Part shown: one piece after another, positions 1-13,600 of the stretch
Numbering within the stretch: position 1 is the first letter of the stretch
How the letters are laid out: every line of letters starts with the position of its first letter
Position numbers and translations under genes: made by a program
The notes under the pieces: generated by a model
What the model was told of the DNA's origin: nothing
Databases searched by the model: none
What the model saw: the letters and a program-made list of their open reading frames with translations, nothing else
Assembly: GCA_038501625.1 (NCBI GenBank)
Contig: JAZAYU010000079.1
Coordinates: forward strand, 2,108,001-2,172,000
Direction: 5' to 3'
Source: Corbicula japonica
Taxonomy: Eukaryota > Mollusca > Bivalvia > Venerida > Cyrenidae
Length of the DNA stretch: 64,000 bases

Positions 1-98
1 TTACATATAAAAAAGTATAAAGAAGGGAAAAAGTCAGTTAGAAGAAACACAGAAAGACAAGAAGAGAGAAGAAGGTAGGAATAAAAAGGACAGCATGT

Positions 99-104
99 TT
101 TATT
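99..104 (-). terminator. Candidate poly(A) signal AATAAA
   Basis: AATAAA on the minus strand, about 965 bases past the FRMD4 stop codon. It is the only canonical hexamer between the stop and the window edge. In sequence this AT-rich, a chance match is quite possible. Confidence 0.3.
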
Positions 105-769
105 TACAAAGACAGTTAGAACTAAACTATAAATAAACAAACAAAGATAATAAAAGTAATCTAATTATGCTTTTCAGATCATTTTCTAAATGGAATAACA
201 TTATGATAAAGGTTTCCTAAAAAAATTAAATATGACGAATTAATATTGTTAAAATTATCTTTAAAGTTTCAATTTGAAGATCTGACTGCTAAAGACTGCT
301 AAAAAAATTGCTGAATTTGACCAATTGGAAAAATGCATGAAGAGATGGGAAATTTCTAGTGAAAAGGGGGAGCAAAATGAGACGTAGTTCCTCGTAAAAA
401 GTATATTTCTTTTAAATAAATAAAATATCAAAATATACAAAATTTACAAAAAAATACACAACTCCTTTTAAATCCAACTCTGCAGGAAAAGCATTGGTCA
501 ACAAAGTAAAGAATTTTGAGACAGCTGTAATTTTTAAAAGCATTTTTCTAAAATAAATTTTGTATGCAAATGTTGATTTTGAGCAAATGATTAAAAATTG
601 TCAAGAATATGCCAAATTTTCTGAGGTAGAGATATTGATCCCAGCATTTCTTCGAGTCCTAAGTTTGTTGATTTCTAAACGAAACCCTTGCCATAATTCA
701 GTTCATGCTAAATATAGATATATCTATATAAATATACCGATTACCATATTAGTAATCCTTACCACACTG

Positions 770-866
770 TTTACTCCATGGATATGAACATGTGTGACCA
801 GCGTAGACCTGGATCAGCCTGAAAATCCTGCAGTCTGATCTGGATCTACACTGTTCAACAATTTGA
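770..866. repeat. TTAA MITE, degraded half
   Basis: One imperfect hairpin half of the window's main MITE family, with TTTACTCC, GGATCAGCC and GATCTGGATCTACACTGTTC. It sits in the putative FRMD4 3' UTR. Terminal repeats are not preserved. Confidence 0.6.
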
Positions 867-1067
867 TAACAACCATATCCCAGGAAGTAAAAGGTGGCTA
901 AGTGCCACGTAACAGAGTGGTTTTCATGACGATATGAGATGCAAGTTAAGTGATATATGAAAGAGTATATCTACAGGTTTGTACATGTTATAGCACCATT
1001 TGAATTATTGCACTTTTTTGTGATCATTGAGTAATCAGTCCTTTCTTCACAATATCATCCTCTTATA

Positions 1068-1688
1068 CTATACAGCGGTCTCCTTGTTCGCCCTCGGCAC
1101 CTGTGGTGACGTCTTCTGGAACATGGTGTGATGCCAGGACGCCCTCTTGCTTCTCCTGGTGTTTGGAGACATACAGTTCACTTCCCTCCTCTTTGGAGCT
1201 GTGGGTGGGGTAAGGAAAGACATGTCAAGTGGAGATTCTTCTGGAAGCTGGCGGTATGATGAGGGGTAGAGGGAATCGTTGGAGATCTTGTAGGACTCTT
1301 CAGAACTGTTCTCCGTCATGTCCAAACTCAAGTCTGCCGACCTGGAATCCTCCAATCTGGACTCGGATCCGATACTTCTAGACTCATCCAATAAACACAT
1401 AGAATCGTTTAACACTGATGAGTTTCTATCATTCCTAACACTGATACCTGAGTCTACAAACTTATAATACTTAAGTAGATTCTTCTCCCGGAAGGATCGC
1501 GACAACCTGTGCGCCACTGATGTGTTTTGCCTAGATTTAGAAGGTCTATATATAAAGGAATCATCACACAGGGCGGGGTTATCTGTGCCACCAGCACAGT
1601 ACGTACCATCATATTTCCCGGACATAGAGGGCGATGCTGGCATGTCTCCCTTGCGGTACTCACTCAACTTCTTCTCCATCTCTTTCAA
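1068..1688 (-). CDS. FRMD4A: FRMD4 exon W13 (last coding exon; tail with PDZ ligand)
   Basis: A 621-base terminal coding exon, acceptor TTTTCAG, phase 0, ending in TAG at 1068-1070. It opens with LKEMEKKLSEYRKGD, the end of the CUPID helix. About 190 Ser-rich, probably disordered residues follow, including a DSGIS stretch (near a beta-TrCP-type degron, but not an exact match), TPPTAPKRR, and the basic RRSKRAS with a basophilic kinase consensus. The C-terminus is NKETAV, a class I PDZ ligand (T-x-V). Vertebrate FRMD4A carries several hundred more residues here. Confidence 0.94.
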   Translation of the reverse strand: MKEMEKKLSEYRKGDMPASPSMSGKYDGTYCAGGTDNPALCDDSFIYRPSKSRQNTSVAHRLSRSFREKNLLKYYKFVDSGISVRNDRNSSVLNDSMCLLDESRSIGSESRLEDSRSADLSLDMTENSSEESYKISNDSLYPSSYRQLPEESPLDMSFLTPPTAPKRREVNCMSPNTRRSKRASWHHTMFQKTSPQVPRANKETAV

Positions 1689-4600
1689 CTGAAAACATAA
1701 ACAATTTAAATGTAAATATATTGTTTTGTTGATTTTGTGACATCATATTACACAGCACCAAAAGTTTAAATTATTTGGCAATCTAAAAAAATGACTGATT
1801 CCATCACAAATGACTTTGTGAACAGCCTTATTTAAAAGATTGAAAAGATAAACGATAACAGTAATATGTATCTATTTAATCGGAGCCTGTTACCAAAGCC
1901 ATAATTTCTTGGAAATCTGCCGATGAAATTTAGACTGCACGTCATCAATATCAGACGTCAGAATCATGAAAAATTAACATTTCTTTATGCTACAATTTTT
2001 GTGTGTTTTTTAAAACAAGTTAGTTTTTTTTGGTGAGTGGTAAATTTCTAAACAAGATAACATCTTCAATTTGGAAATTGTCCAGGGTATCAATTTAGCA
2101 ACAATTTTCTGACAGGAAACTCTTAACAGATTTATTCTTGTTTTTTTCCCTCCTGCAGTTTTCAAAATATAGATCTATCATATTTATGACTGGGTTTGCC
2201 TAATTAGTTAGTCATATCAGCTAGCCTACACACCAATCAGGGTCTATAAAATTTTTTGCTAGCCAGGTACAATGTTTTTATTTTTTAGTTTAGGTCTTCA
2301 ACATCATTACATCTTTATTGAAAACAAGTCGCTTTAGCTTAAAAGTAACTGGTATACCGTACCTTGCTCTGAGCTTTGATGAAGGAATGTCGTCTCTGCT
2401 TGCGCACGAACCTACTGACAGACTTGTCGGACGCGAGCTTGTGGGCGGCGTTAGTGATCTGCTTCTGAAGTTCCAGCTCAAGTTCCAACTTCCTGGACAT
2501 GTCCTCATCCTGATCATCACCCGAGACCATGTTAGCATCCAATGAGAAGGCAGTGCCCACACGACGTCTGATCTGAGGAGGCTCCTCTCCTGGGGCCAGA
2601 GGGGTCTCAACTGGCAACCGACCAGTCAACTCCTGAAAAATAAAGATAACATTTGTATTGAAGTCGTGTCATTAAGTAGTAGAAACTGTTACTGCATGTA
2701 AGAGATTTTTAACAGAAATTAATGTTGAAACAAATGCTGAATTCCATCAGTCTTCGATATATAATGACTATTTGAAAATTCATTGGTGCACAAAACAAGT
2801 GTTTTATTTTTTTTAATTAAATTTAATTGCAGTAAAGAAAAGCACAAAAATATCTTACCCCTTCTTTGATGCAGAGATTCTTGAGTTCCTCAGTTTTCTT
2901 TCGGAGGATATCTTCCAAGGCCTCACGACGTGCCTTCAGTGCCGAGTACATCTCGCGCTGCACCTTGGCTGTGTCAGCGGGGTCAAAGTTCACTGAAAAC
3001 ATAACATAACGACTGTTGAATACATTGGTCACAAAATCTTCACTTGGGACAGTGCCTATTACCTTACCTTACTACTAAAAACTATCTAGCTCATGTCAAA
3101 TCACTAACTTAAAAGTACACCATAGATAGTGCTTACAACCCAAGTGTAACCACATCTGTACTGTCTGATCTACACTCTACATTATGTTATTTCAGACTAA
3201 GAAGCAAACCATCAGTGTAGATCCAGATCAGATTGTAGAGATGAGCATTTATTACCATGATGCAATACTAGTTGAAAAAAAGAAATCTCTTTTCTTCACA
3301 ATGACCCTGGTTGGTAAATTGGAATACTTTACAAGGGAAAAGTGATAATATTGTCCTGCTGTGACATCTAGCCATAAAGTCATAATACAATAACCTAAAA
3401 TAAAACCTTTAAGTCCTGCCAGACAAGGTCAGACTATGAAGGAGTGACTAATTTGATAATTTTATAAATTAATGCCAGTTAACTATAATTTAAGTCTCAT
3501 TTACAATGATCAATTGGATGTGAAATTTACTTAAAATAGAAAATGAAATAATATTTTGGGTGTGTCTTTCCTTCCCTGTATTAACACCTGGATATCAATA
3601 ATGTTCAATTCTACTTGATACTCAATTTGGCAAATAAATTATTTTTTGGCAGAGGATTTTTCACATTTTAATGCACAAGCTTGTAATTGGACCTTTAAAA
3701 CCAAATATTGATCTCACTCTTTCACAAACAAAGACCTCATCTTATAAAGATTTGGGGCATAAATTGTGTACCTAACTATAGGTTAATACTATTATATGAC
3801 ATCAACTAAAAGTGATATCAAATTCCCTTGCACAGTTGACTAAAGGACCAAAGAATGTGTCTTCAATAGCTATCAAGGTGAAAATGTTAATATCTTTGTT
3901 GTAATGTTTACATAGAGATTTTGTTTGCTTCTGGCTTCCTGTCTTAAGATTTAAGATAACTCACTGACTTAGCATACATCCATTGAATATCTGGAATGCT
4001 GTGTGGCCTTACACAGAATAAATAAAATTTAGTCATTGTTTAAATCTGGCTCGTCCTCAAACAGAACGGAGCGACAGAAAATATTTTTTTCTTGAAATCT
4101 CCACAGTGGAGTTTAAAATCCAACTTCACCATTTATAATTGGGTCTAAACTCATTTTTATCATTCTTGATTATAACTCAAGAAATAATTGTTTTTAATTT
4201 TTAAAATACTAAAATAAATCTTTCCCATTTTTTTCTATAATTCTCTGAAATTATTTTACAAATTTCTCCCAAAAAAAACATCATCTGTAATTTAAGATGT
4301 CTAATGTTGCTATTTGTTGATAATTTCAGGGAAATATTATTTTGCATAAATCTTAAGTTTGGGTGGACACAATGTTGTTTTGAGTAAGACATTTTATTTT
4401 TTTCCCTGAAGCTAAATGATTATATATTTTGGATGAGTCTGATATGAAATTCCAGCTTGATCTTTACTTGAAAACGTTAGGAGATGATAAAATAATCTTA
4501 AAAAAAAAAGATAAACATCAACACTTATGTATCAAAATAGTATCGTACACTCTTTTCTTTGATGTTTTTAAAATATAATTGTAATCTGATAAACTTATAA

Positions 4601-7600
4601 ATTTTATCTTACACTTTGAAAATAACCCACAAGATTTGTTTTAAAGATAAAAAAAATAAATGCAATACAAAAGTCAAAGATTTCAGTCATGCATTGAAGC
4701 CTTACCTTTTTTATACTGATGATGTACTTTGATAGGTGATTTCATGTTTTCAATATCAATATTTTCAGTTAAAGTTTCCATATTGACAATATTAAAACAG
4801 TCTTTAGAGTTCCATGATTTTAAAGATATAGCATAGGTAGCTGGCATGTCTGAATCTCGAAGTCCAAAACACAATATTCCATGCAGCAATGTTTCAATAA
4901 ATGATTCATTGTTTAACAATCTAAATCCATATATACCAAAATCCAACAACTTCAAAGTTAAATATTTTCACATCATAATGCTCCTTCTACTGTCATGTCT
5001 CAATAAACTCTGTATAATCAAAGTTATGTTTTCACAGTTTGTGTTGATTACTTGATTAATTTTCAGGTAGTATCCTTCTTTGACACTTGTTGCTAATTAT
5101 CTCAGTTTGCTCAATTTCCAATTGAACCAGTCAAATCCTCAATAAAGTGTGGATGTCTTGTAAACCAGTCAATGATAGCCTCACTCTGGGGTTGCGTCTG
5201 ATACCCTATCAATTAGTTTCACCAGTAATCAAATGTTTAATAGGCAATTTTGTGCCTGATTATCAGGAAATGAAGTGATCAATTTGTTTTTATATCCAGT
5301 ATCAATCTGTCAAAGTATTAGAGCCTACTTTTGCTGCTCAAGCCCAGATGAATGAAAGCTTTCCCTAGTATCAAATTTCACTTAAGATTGTCTAATTTTG
5401 CTGGGCCATTTTTGTAAGGAATTTTCATTGTCTGAAACTGTTCAATGCTTTCACAAAATAGTCATTTGATATGTAATTTTACCCAAACTTTCTCAAGTAT
5501 GTAGTCTTAGACAAAAGTAATTTTATAAATAATCAACTGTAACAAAATGTAACTTCCACACTTCAACAGGTTTATAAAGATTGATTTTTAAAATGTCATT
5601 AAAAAAACAAAGCTTTGAGCCTTGATTACAGTAAATGAATAATCCAACTTCAAAGAGTAGATATAAAAATAAAGTTCTTTTTATTTGTCAGCAGTACTTG
5701 TTTTGTGTATACAAGACAGGTTTTAGTAAGGAAATAACACTTTACTAATCCATTTAAGTATATCCTTCATTTATACGTCACTACGTATGTTGATTAATCC
5801 TTCAAAGAAAACACTTCACTATGTCCTTTAATGTGTTTTTTAAGAACGTCATATTTTCAAAAATCCATTTTGCATTTTAAGCAGTCAAAATAAGCGCACA
5901 CATTTAAACTGTCCTCGTGCCGCTCTTTTCACTGTACATCTAAGGACCTTAAAAGCTTGAAGACATAAAACCTGTCTTTAAAATCTTTAAATAGTAATAA
6001 ATTTGAAGTTATTCAATTTTATCTATTCAACTTAACTTATGCCCTGAGGTGTACAATGCTGTATACCACTTAAACGGAAAATCTAGTCCTTAATTCAATT
6101 ACATGAGTCATGGGTATCCACAATCAAATACACCCCCACTCGGCTAACAGAGAGAAAAAACCGCTCAAGAGATATTTTTTATCAAGAGAATCTATCCCAC
6201 TGTTGCATCTTGTTTGATTTTCCTTCTGATAAAAATAGATAATTTTATCATCTCTGTAAAAAAAGCAACAGGAAGGTTTAAGCCTAGTAAACATGAGTTA
6301 AATCGTGCGACTGAAAACCCCCAACACAGCATCATGATTTCACGTTTCAGTGAATGTAAGTATGTATATTGTTCGACCCTCAGGTGTTTTGTGGTTCAAC
6401 AATGAATAGACTCCACACCTTCCCTAATCAAATTCACAAATAACATGCCCTGCTCTCTTATTATATCTTATTTGATTAGAGACTAGATTTTTACTCCTTA
6501 ATTGAAAAGCGAAAGGTTAGAATTAAGAGTTTAGATCTACATCTCAGCAGGCTCTATCTGGCTACCCATTTATTTTTCTGTATAAAAAGAGTCAAGCAAG
6601 GAAATTTCAAAGATCTGTTTGAATTTTATTCATCAACACACTATTGCTAGAACCTATTGTCCTGTGCCACAAAACATCAATTAGAAAGCATTTCCTAAAA
6701 ATCCAAAATAAATTTGCTGGTAGTATTTATAAAGCCTTATTTCAACTGTATATTTGTTAGAATTTCGGAGAATTTTAAGTATAAAGTTCATTGTTGCTTA
6801 ATTTATGAAGTTCTTACTTTCTTGCTCATATTCATTCCAAGCATCAACATAAAATACCAAGCTACAGATCGCAGCTGGTATTAACACAATATTTAAGTAG
6901 TGTTTCACAAAGCTTCAAACAACTTTACTGATCAGCTTATCAGATCTTTACTTTGGACATAACATTCAAATCTTAAACCAATTACTAAACTAACATTTGT
7001 ACTAGAATGATTTGCAAGTTTGCAAATTGCCACTACTTCAAAGCATTATATCAGTAATCCAATGATAAACCCCAGAATAAATGCAGACAGCAGCCTCAAT
7101 ATTATCACAGATATTATACCATAGAAGTAATGTCTGCGAGATAAGGGGAGGTTCCCAATAGACAGGCTGGAATCACATATCAAATCATTATATCTGTGTC
7201 AGGTGTTAACACAACAGTCACTGATTACTTCTATAGTCATTAAAAATCTAATTTTCTCAGATGCTCCCTTCAGTGAACATGTGCTCAAGATATATTCTAC
7301 CCTACCAGAATAATATGGTTGAACATCAAGGTCTAAATCTTTACTCCATGGGATATGGATGTTATCTCATGGCATACATTGTAGAATCTAGAACTATTTA
7401 AGCTGAAGTTGAAATCTTATCTCAATAAATATTGATAAAAGTGTTAAATGTATTAATTTACTTCTTGCATTTGTGTAATATAATAACCAGAGAAATAGAA
7501 CAGAAGCCAAGTGCCAAGAAAATCAGACATATGTTTAAGCATAGAGAATTCAAAATACTAAGGACATTTCGTCCATAACTTGGTTACTATCCAAAAGCAT

Positions 7601-10600
7601 TTTTCTTTCAATCTCTGTTGCTATTAAAACTCGTTAATTACAATATGTTACATGACTCCCACTAAATTCTGCATCAATTATTTAATTGACATTGACGGAT
7701 ATCAACTGATATGGTGAAAACTGTCAACACCCAATAAATTAGCAATATGGACATTCTCACCATTCTTTCATATCCAAATAACTGGAGACCAAAGCATGGC
7801 ACCTTGCTGTGTTAAATACATTAACACCCGGTATGAGCAAGATCAACAATGAAAAAGACAATATACACCACCGAGAAAATCAGCAACAAGTTATTGTAAG
7901 AAAAGTCCCAAATTATCACACACTAGTTGTTTTGAATAAATCTGATGTAATTGTATTGCATGGAGACAGCTTGAAAACACTTTCAAAATTTAAGATAAAT
8001 TGAAATTTCTTTAATTCAGTTAAAGCTTCCATAGTACAAGCCTCATTGTCATTAAACTATACACTTCCTGCCAAAATTTTCTACATGTGATTTTTTTTCA
8101 AATGTTAACATATTAATGTTTTTTTATACAAATATTTATACTTTATAAAAATAAATAAATAAATGTCTAAATAGCTTTTTACCTGTTATATTCATAGAAC
8201 AATCCATTTCAGCTTTTGAATAAGAAGAAATGTTGAGCCCAGTAGCCACTTTCATTTTAGCACATAAAAACTTCCACAAAAATGTCTAACACAGTATATT
8301 TCTGTAGCTCCAATAACAACAGTATATGCCTGTCACTGACAAACTTCACAGTTTTAGTCTGGAAATTCTATGTTTATCCAATACAGTCATTCAATGAACA
8401 AGCACTTGAGTGTGTCACAGTACAGATATCATAATCCAGCTAGATGTCATAAACATGCACATCAAGACAATCCCTCTCAATAAAGGTAAACATAAAACAC
8501 TTAATATGGTGATAGTCAATTGTGGTTTGACAGAAATGTTGATGTGTGTATATATAAGGAGAGATACCTGCATCAATTAGTGAATTAATTAAGCATGAAA
8601 AAAAGAATCAAGTTAATTAATTGCTCCATTTTCTCATCAAAATTAATTTGCAGCAATTTTGTTCTCATCAAGCTTAAGGCAGTATCAAATTGATGGAACT
8701 AAAGTGGACATATATTATCACCTTGTTTAACACCTATGTAAATATTTAATTGTACAGGATGGACAAGCTTTCTGTAAACAATTTGATACTTCCTGTAACA
8801 GATTGACAACTTTGTAAAGAATGTGATACAACATGTATCAAAATTTAATGCAATTTTATTTTAAACTTTTGTATGTAAGTGAATGGTCCATTAAGCTCAC
8901 ACAATTATGTAAGCAATCAATTTAAGTAAGTCTGAACTATTTCTGAATTATTTGTTTAATTTAAAGCTAAAATCAGTTGTATTGAAGGCAATTGAGAAAC
9001 TTGAATTAAATTCAATTCAAAGCCTGAAGAGAAAACATGATGCACTTTCTTTCATTTTCAAAGTATGAGATAGTAATTTCTGTTGTGCAGCAACCAATTC
9101 AAGGTAACATTGTAAATTTGGGGATTTTCGTTATAAGAAAAGTGAGAGTTTATATGGCTTTTATCTTCGATGTAACATTAACTTAGTTTTATATTTCCAT
9201 TTTCTACCTTCCTTTATGGTGTGAACAGTTTAATTAAATAATTAGTTATCCAAATTTATTACAATTATTATAAATTTAAGTTTTTAAAGATGTCGCTGAA
9301 ATATGGTACTTACCAAATTCACAATGACATGAATTTGACATGCACATGTATAGTTGAAGGTTATTTAGGTAGGTTTGTCTCAAATAAAATGTAAATTTTG
9401 TGTCATCAGCAAAGGAGTAACTGTCTTAAATAAATAAAACTTGTGCTTCAACTGATGTTGGTTTCGAATCATACACCGAGGATTTCATCCGTGTCATGCT
9501 AATAGTGCATACATAAACTTCAAAACATCATGATATCAAAAACTACCACAACAATGGTTTATCATTCTACTCACTAAGTCGATAATGAATATTAAGATCA
9601 GTGTACCTACACTCTTTAAGAAATTAAAAAACAACAACAAACTGGCGAAGCAAATTTCTGGAAATGTTTTCTACTCAAAACTCATTTTTACCACAACAAA
9701 TAGCAAATGTTTTAACCCTTTCCTTGATATATTCTGATCACCAAAAGTTATGTGTAATAATTTCTAAACAAATTTATATTAACTTGTCAATGAACATTTC
9801 TTTAAAACTGATAGCCTTTTTTCATAATTATGTCTTGCTGCCCAACAACTGATCTTTTTGGACTAATCATGTAAACTAATTATCTAATATAAATTAACTA
9901 TTAACTCCATAAGATACAACTTGTATCCTATGCTAAACCAGTGTAGATTCAGATCTCAGTAACACCGGCACATCCATGCAGTATGATCTTGATCTGCAAT
10001 GTTTGCTTATCAGACGATGTTTAAAATTTAAAGTGAAGATTCTAATCATACTGAATAGTTGTGCAATCCGATCACAATCTGCACTGATCATAGATTGAAT
10101 TAAAGTCATATTCCTAGAAGTAGCTGTTGAACTATTAATGTTCAAATCTCCTAATAATAATTCTAAATTTGACTCACATGTAGCTGTAGCACAAGACATA
10201 GTATCCAATTTATACACTCTCACAAAAAAGACAGAGAAATCAAAACAACAAAATTCAGAGAAACAATAATGCAAAAATGGTACAGATCATGATAATATTA
10301 GAGTATACTTTACTCAAAATGTTCAAGTAACCAATCATAAGACAAGCAAGATCAAAGAAAATAGGTGCTAATCTAATTAAAGGGATTATGAATAGGTGAC
10401 AAGACTTGGGCTACCAATTAGCTTGGAACAATAGAACAGTAAGTTGACAATCAAAGGCAATCATTAAAGGTGTGGACACAAACTGGATTAAACAAACAAT
10501 TTTAAGTAATCAAAATTGATAGAACAGTCTTTGATGCCTTAACATTATATAGGTAATTAAAGTAATTTACATACCTCATCATTCAATTCTTTATAATTTT

Positions 10601-13600
10601 ATTTCATGATTACCCCCTTGTTGTTTTTTTTACTTAAAAATAAAATAAACCCAGATATCATGCAACATTTTACAATACATGTTTGTAAAAAAAAATACAG
10701 TATTTTATTTCTAAAAACATAATATTTCGTAACTTTTGACCTAAATAATGGCATTATTTTATGTGTTTAAAAACATACAGGGTTCGATGTTAACTTTTTC
10801 AATAACTAGACCAGTGGTCCAGTTTCTTTGAAAATCTACTAGACCTGACCTTTCATGTACTAGATCAACATGTTAACAGTACTACAACACTGAAAATGTA
10901 CACTGGCTACATGTTGTAAGGGCACAACACTGATATATGTATATAAGTTAAACATGCATATATACCATGAACAAACAAAATTACTAACCAAAATTAGAAA
11001 CAGTGAGTACCATATTAAATAGCTTCAACTCTGAACTGTCAATCATGATTTATTGTTAACAACACTGAAGTTCAAAAAAATGTCAGGTATGAGTTACACA
11101 GTTATCAATTTATTTGTGGAATAGGAACTGTCGCGAGTATGTATGAATTTGTTTTAGTTGGTTTTACCTTACAATCAAAAAGTTTAATAATTGTATAACG
11201 GATCATTAGAGCACATACATAAATGTAAATACGCGGATAGTATGAATTTACTTACTCGCGACAGTTCCATAATGAATATCATTACATTGTAAAATCCGCG
11301 AAACAATGCCTCGATTTGACTTAGAAAATGCCCGTATGGACACGTCATTGTCGATTTGTTTCATTGTTGCTCTATGAAATAAATAGACTATGACGTATAC
11401 ATACGGGCGTTTTATATGTTTTATTTTAGATAACACAGCCTCGATCTGGATACATAAGCGATTAACACATGTCAAGATTGTTTAAAAATAGTAACGACGA
11501 AGTTCCCAGTTACTGAAGGGAAATCGAATCGGCAAATATTGTCAGAGATTTACCGAAATTTTGGTTTTGAAACTTAATGAAACCAAATATTTTGGCGGAT
11601 TTTGAAAATTTTGCAACCCAACCACTCGGTCCAGCTAGCCTAGGACGTGACAAGACCGAACCGTCGATTAACTAGTAAATGTTGTTCGGTCGGGCCTTAA
11701 TGTCGAACCCTGACATATTACTTTTTTTTCAAACCAAATAAATTTAGAATAAATACCACCACTCTTCATACAGGGGTGACTTTAAAATATTAAATTTTGT
11801 AAAAAAACTTTATTTTCAAAGTGAGTATACAGAACAGATCAGAAGAAAACATATCTTTTGTTATAATGAGGTTCAAATACATTGAACAACATGATTTATA
11901 ATATTGACAACAATTTAACAATGTCCTGAGAATGTTAGAGTTCAGATGGTATGTTGTATTGATTGTATTTGCTTGTCAAGCCATTAGTGTCACGATTGCA
12001 TATTTATTTGCTTGGGTAAAATAAAATATATGTTCTGTAGTGTTCAGTATTAATGAGCCTTTTCTTTAAAACTATCAAATTACTTCTAGTTCAGAGATTG
12101 TACTGAGTTTTTGTTGTTGTGGCAGCTGTAGAATCCAACAGATGTAAAAATCCATTAAAATTACATCAGTAGAATTCTTTAAATCTCTCAAATATTTCCT
12201 AAGTTGTAAACCCTTTACTTCATAGATACACCTATCATTACATGGACACATCTGTGTCATCTGACGAGGATCAAAACTGTTTAGGATATTTCTGACTAAG
12301 TAGTGAACAGTATAGATCCAGATCAGCTGGCACATCCATGCTGTGATTTTAGATTCATTAGGTTATTTCTGACAAAGAAGTGAACAGTATAGATCCAGAT
12401 CAGCTGGCACATCCATGCTGTGATTTTAGATTCATTAGGTTATTTCTGACAAAGAAGTGAACAGTATAGATCCAGATCAGCTGGCACATCCATGCTGTGA
12501 TTTTAGATTCATTAGGTTATTTCTGACAAAGAAGTGAACAGTATAGATCCAGATCAGCTGGCACATCCATGCTGTGATTTTAGATTCATTAGGTTATTTC
12601 TGACAAAGAAGTGAACAGTATAGATCCAGATCAGCTGGCACATCCATGCTGTGATTTTAGATTCATTAGGTTATTTCTGACAAAGAAGTGAACAGTATAG
12701 ATCCAGATCAGCTGGCACATCCATGCTGTGATTTTAGATTCATTAGGTTATTTCTGACAAAGAAGTGAACAGTATAGATCCAGATCAGCCGGCACATCCA
12801 TGCTGTGATTTTAGATTCATTAGGTTATTTCTGACAAAGAAGTGAACAGTATAGATCCAGATCAGCCGGCACATCCATGCTGTGATTTTAGATTCATTAG
12901 GTTATTTCTGACAAAGAAGTGAACAGTATAGATCCAGATCAGCCGGCACATCCATGCTGTGATTTTAGATTCATTAGGTTATTTCTGACAAAGAAGTGAA
13001 CAGTATGTGCAGACTGATCTTGATCTATGGTTGCCCATGTGATCAAAGGTGTATCCACAGAGTAAATGTTAAATAAAATTCTAAATTACTTTAAAAGAAC
13101 AAGAAACAATGGAAAATCATGTGAAAAGGTTGTGTAAATATTTCAAATAGACAATACAAAACATGAAGTTGTTGACAGTGTCAGAGCCCTGGGGACCGAT
13201 GTAAGGAAGTGAATCCTCTTTGCTAAAGACAATTATATCTAAATCAATCATCACATAAGTGACAATTTACACAATCGCTGTCATGTACTTTATCATTACC
13301 ATCACAATTGAAATCAATTGTTTTTAATAAAAAATTAGCATAAACGGTCATAATTTTTGTGTATGACCAAGTTCTTAGTAATCACCAACTGTAATAATTA
13401 ATCAATTGCTAACAAAAGCTAAGGAAATGGACCATTAAATATGCAAGAATAGCATTTATTTTGTTTGTAAATATTTGATGCCTTAAATTTGAGGCGGGCC
13501 ATACAAAATATTTTTTCTGAAGTGACATCATGATTGGACCTAATAAAGTTAAGCAGACCACACTATTTATTATATATTTGGATGAAATAAATATACAATT

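Larger units (their letters stand above)
1..1067 (-). other. Putative 3' UTR and downstream flank of FRMD4
   Basis: This is AT-rich sequence after the stop codon with no coding signal. It includes one degraded MITE half (770-866). The only canonical poly(A) hexamer on the minus strand that I found is at 99-104, which would give a 3' UTR of about 960 bases. The true end of the transcript is not visible. Confidence 0.4.

Noticed and set aside
1454..1663. 69-codon minus-strand frame overlapping exon W13
   Set aside because: Out-of-frame shadow of the FRMD4 terminal exon, whose own frame matches the upstream exons in phase.
2318..2545. Plus-strand frame over exon W12
   Set aside because: Antisense shadow of the CUPID exon, without homology.
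9455..9480. GGTTTCGAATC resembling a tRNA T-loop
   Set aside because: No acceptor, D or anticodon stems could be placed around it.
12303..12995. Regularly spaced repeats resembling a CRISPR array
   Set aside because: The units are contiguous 77-mers with no unique spacers, derived from a MITE, in animal intron DNA.
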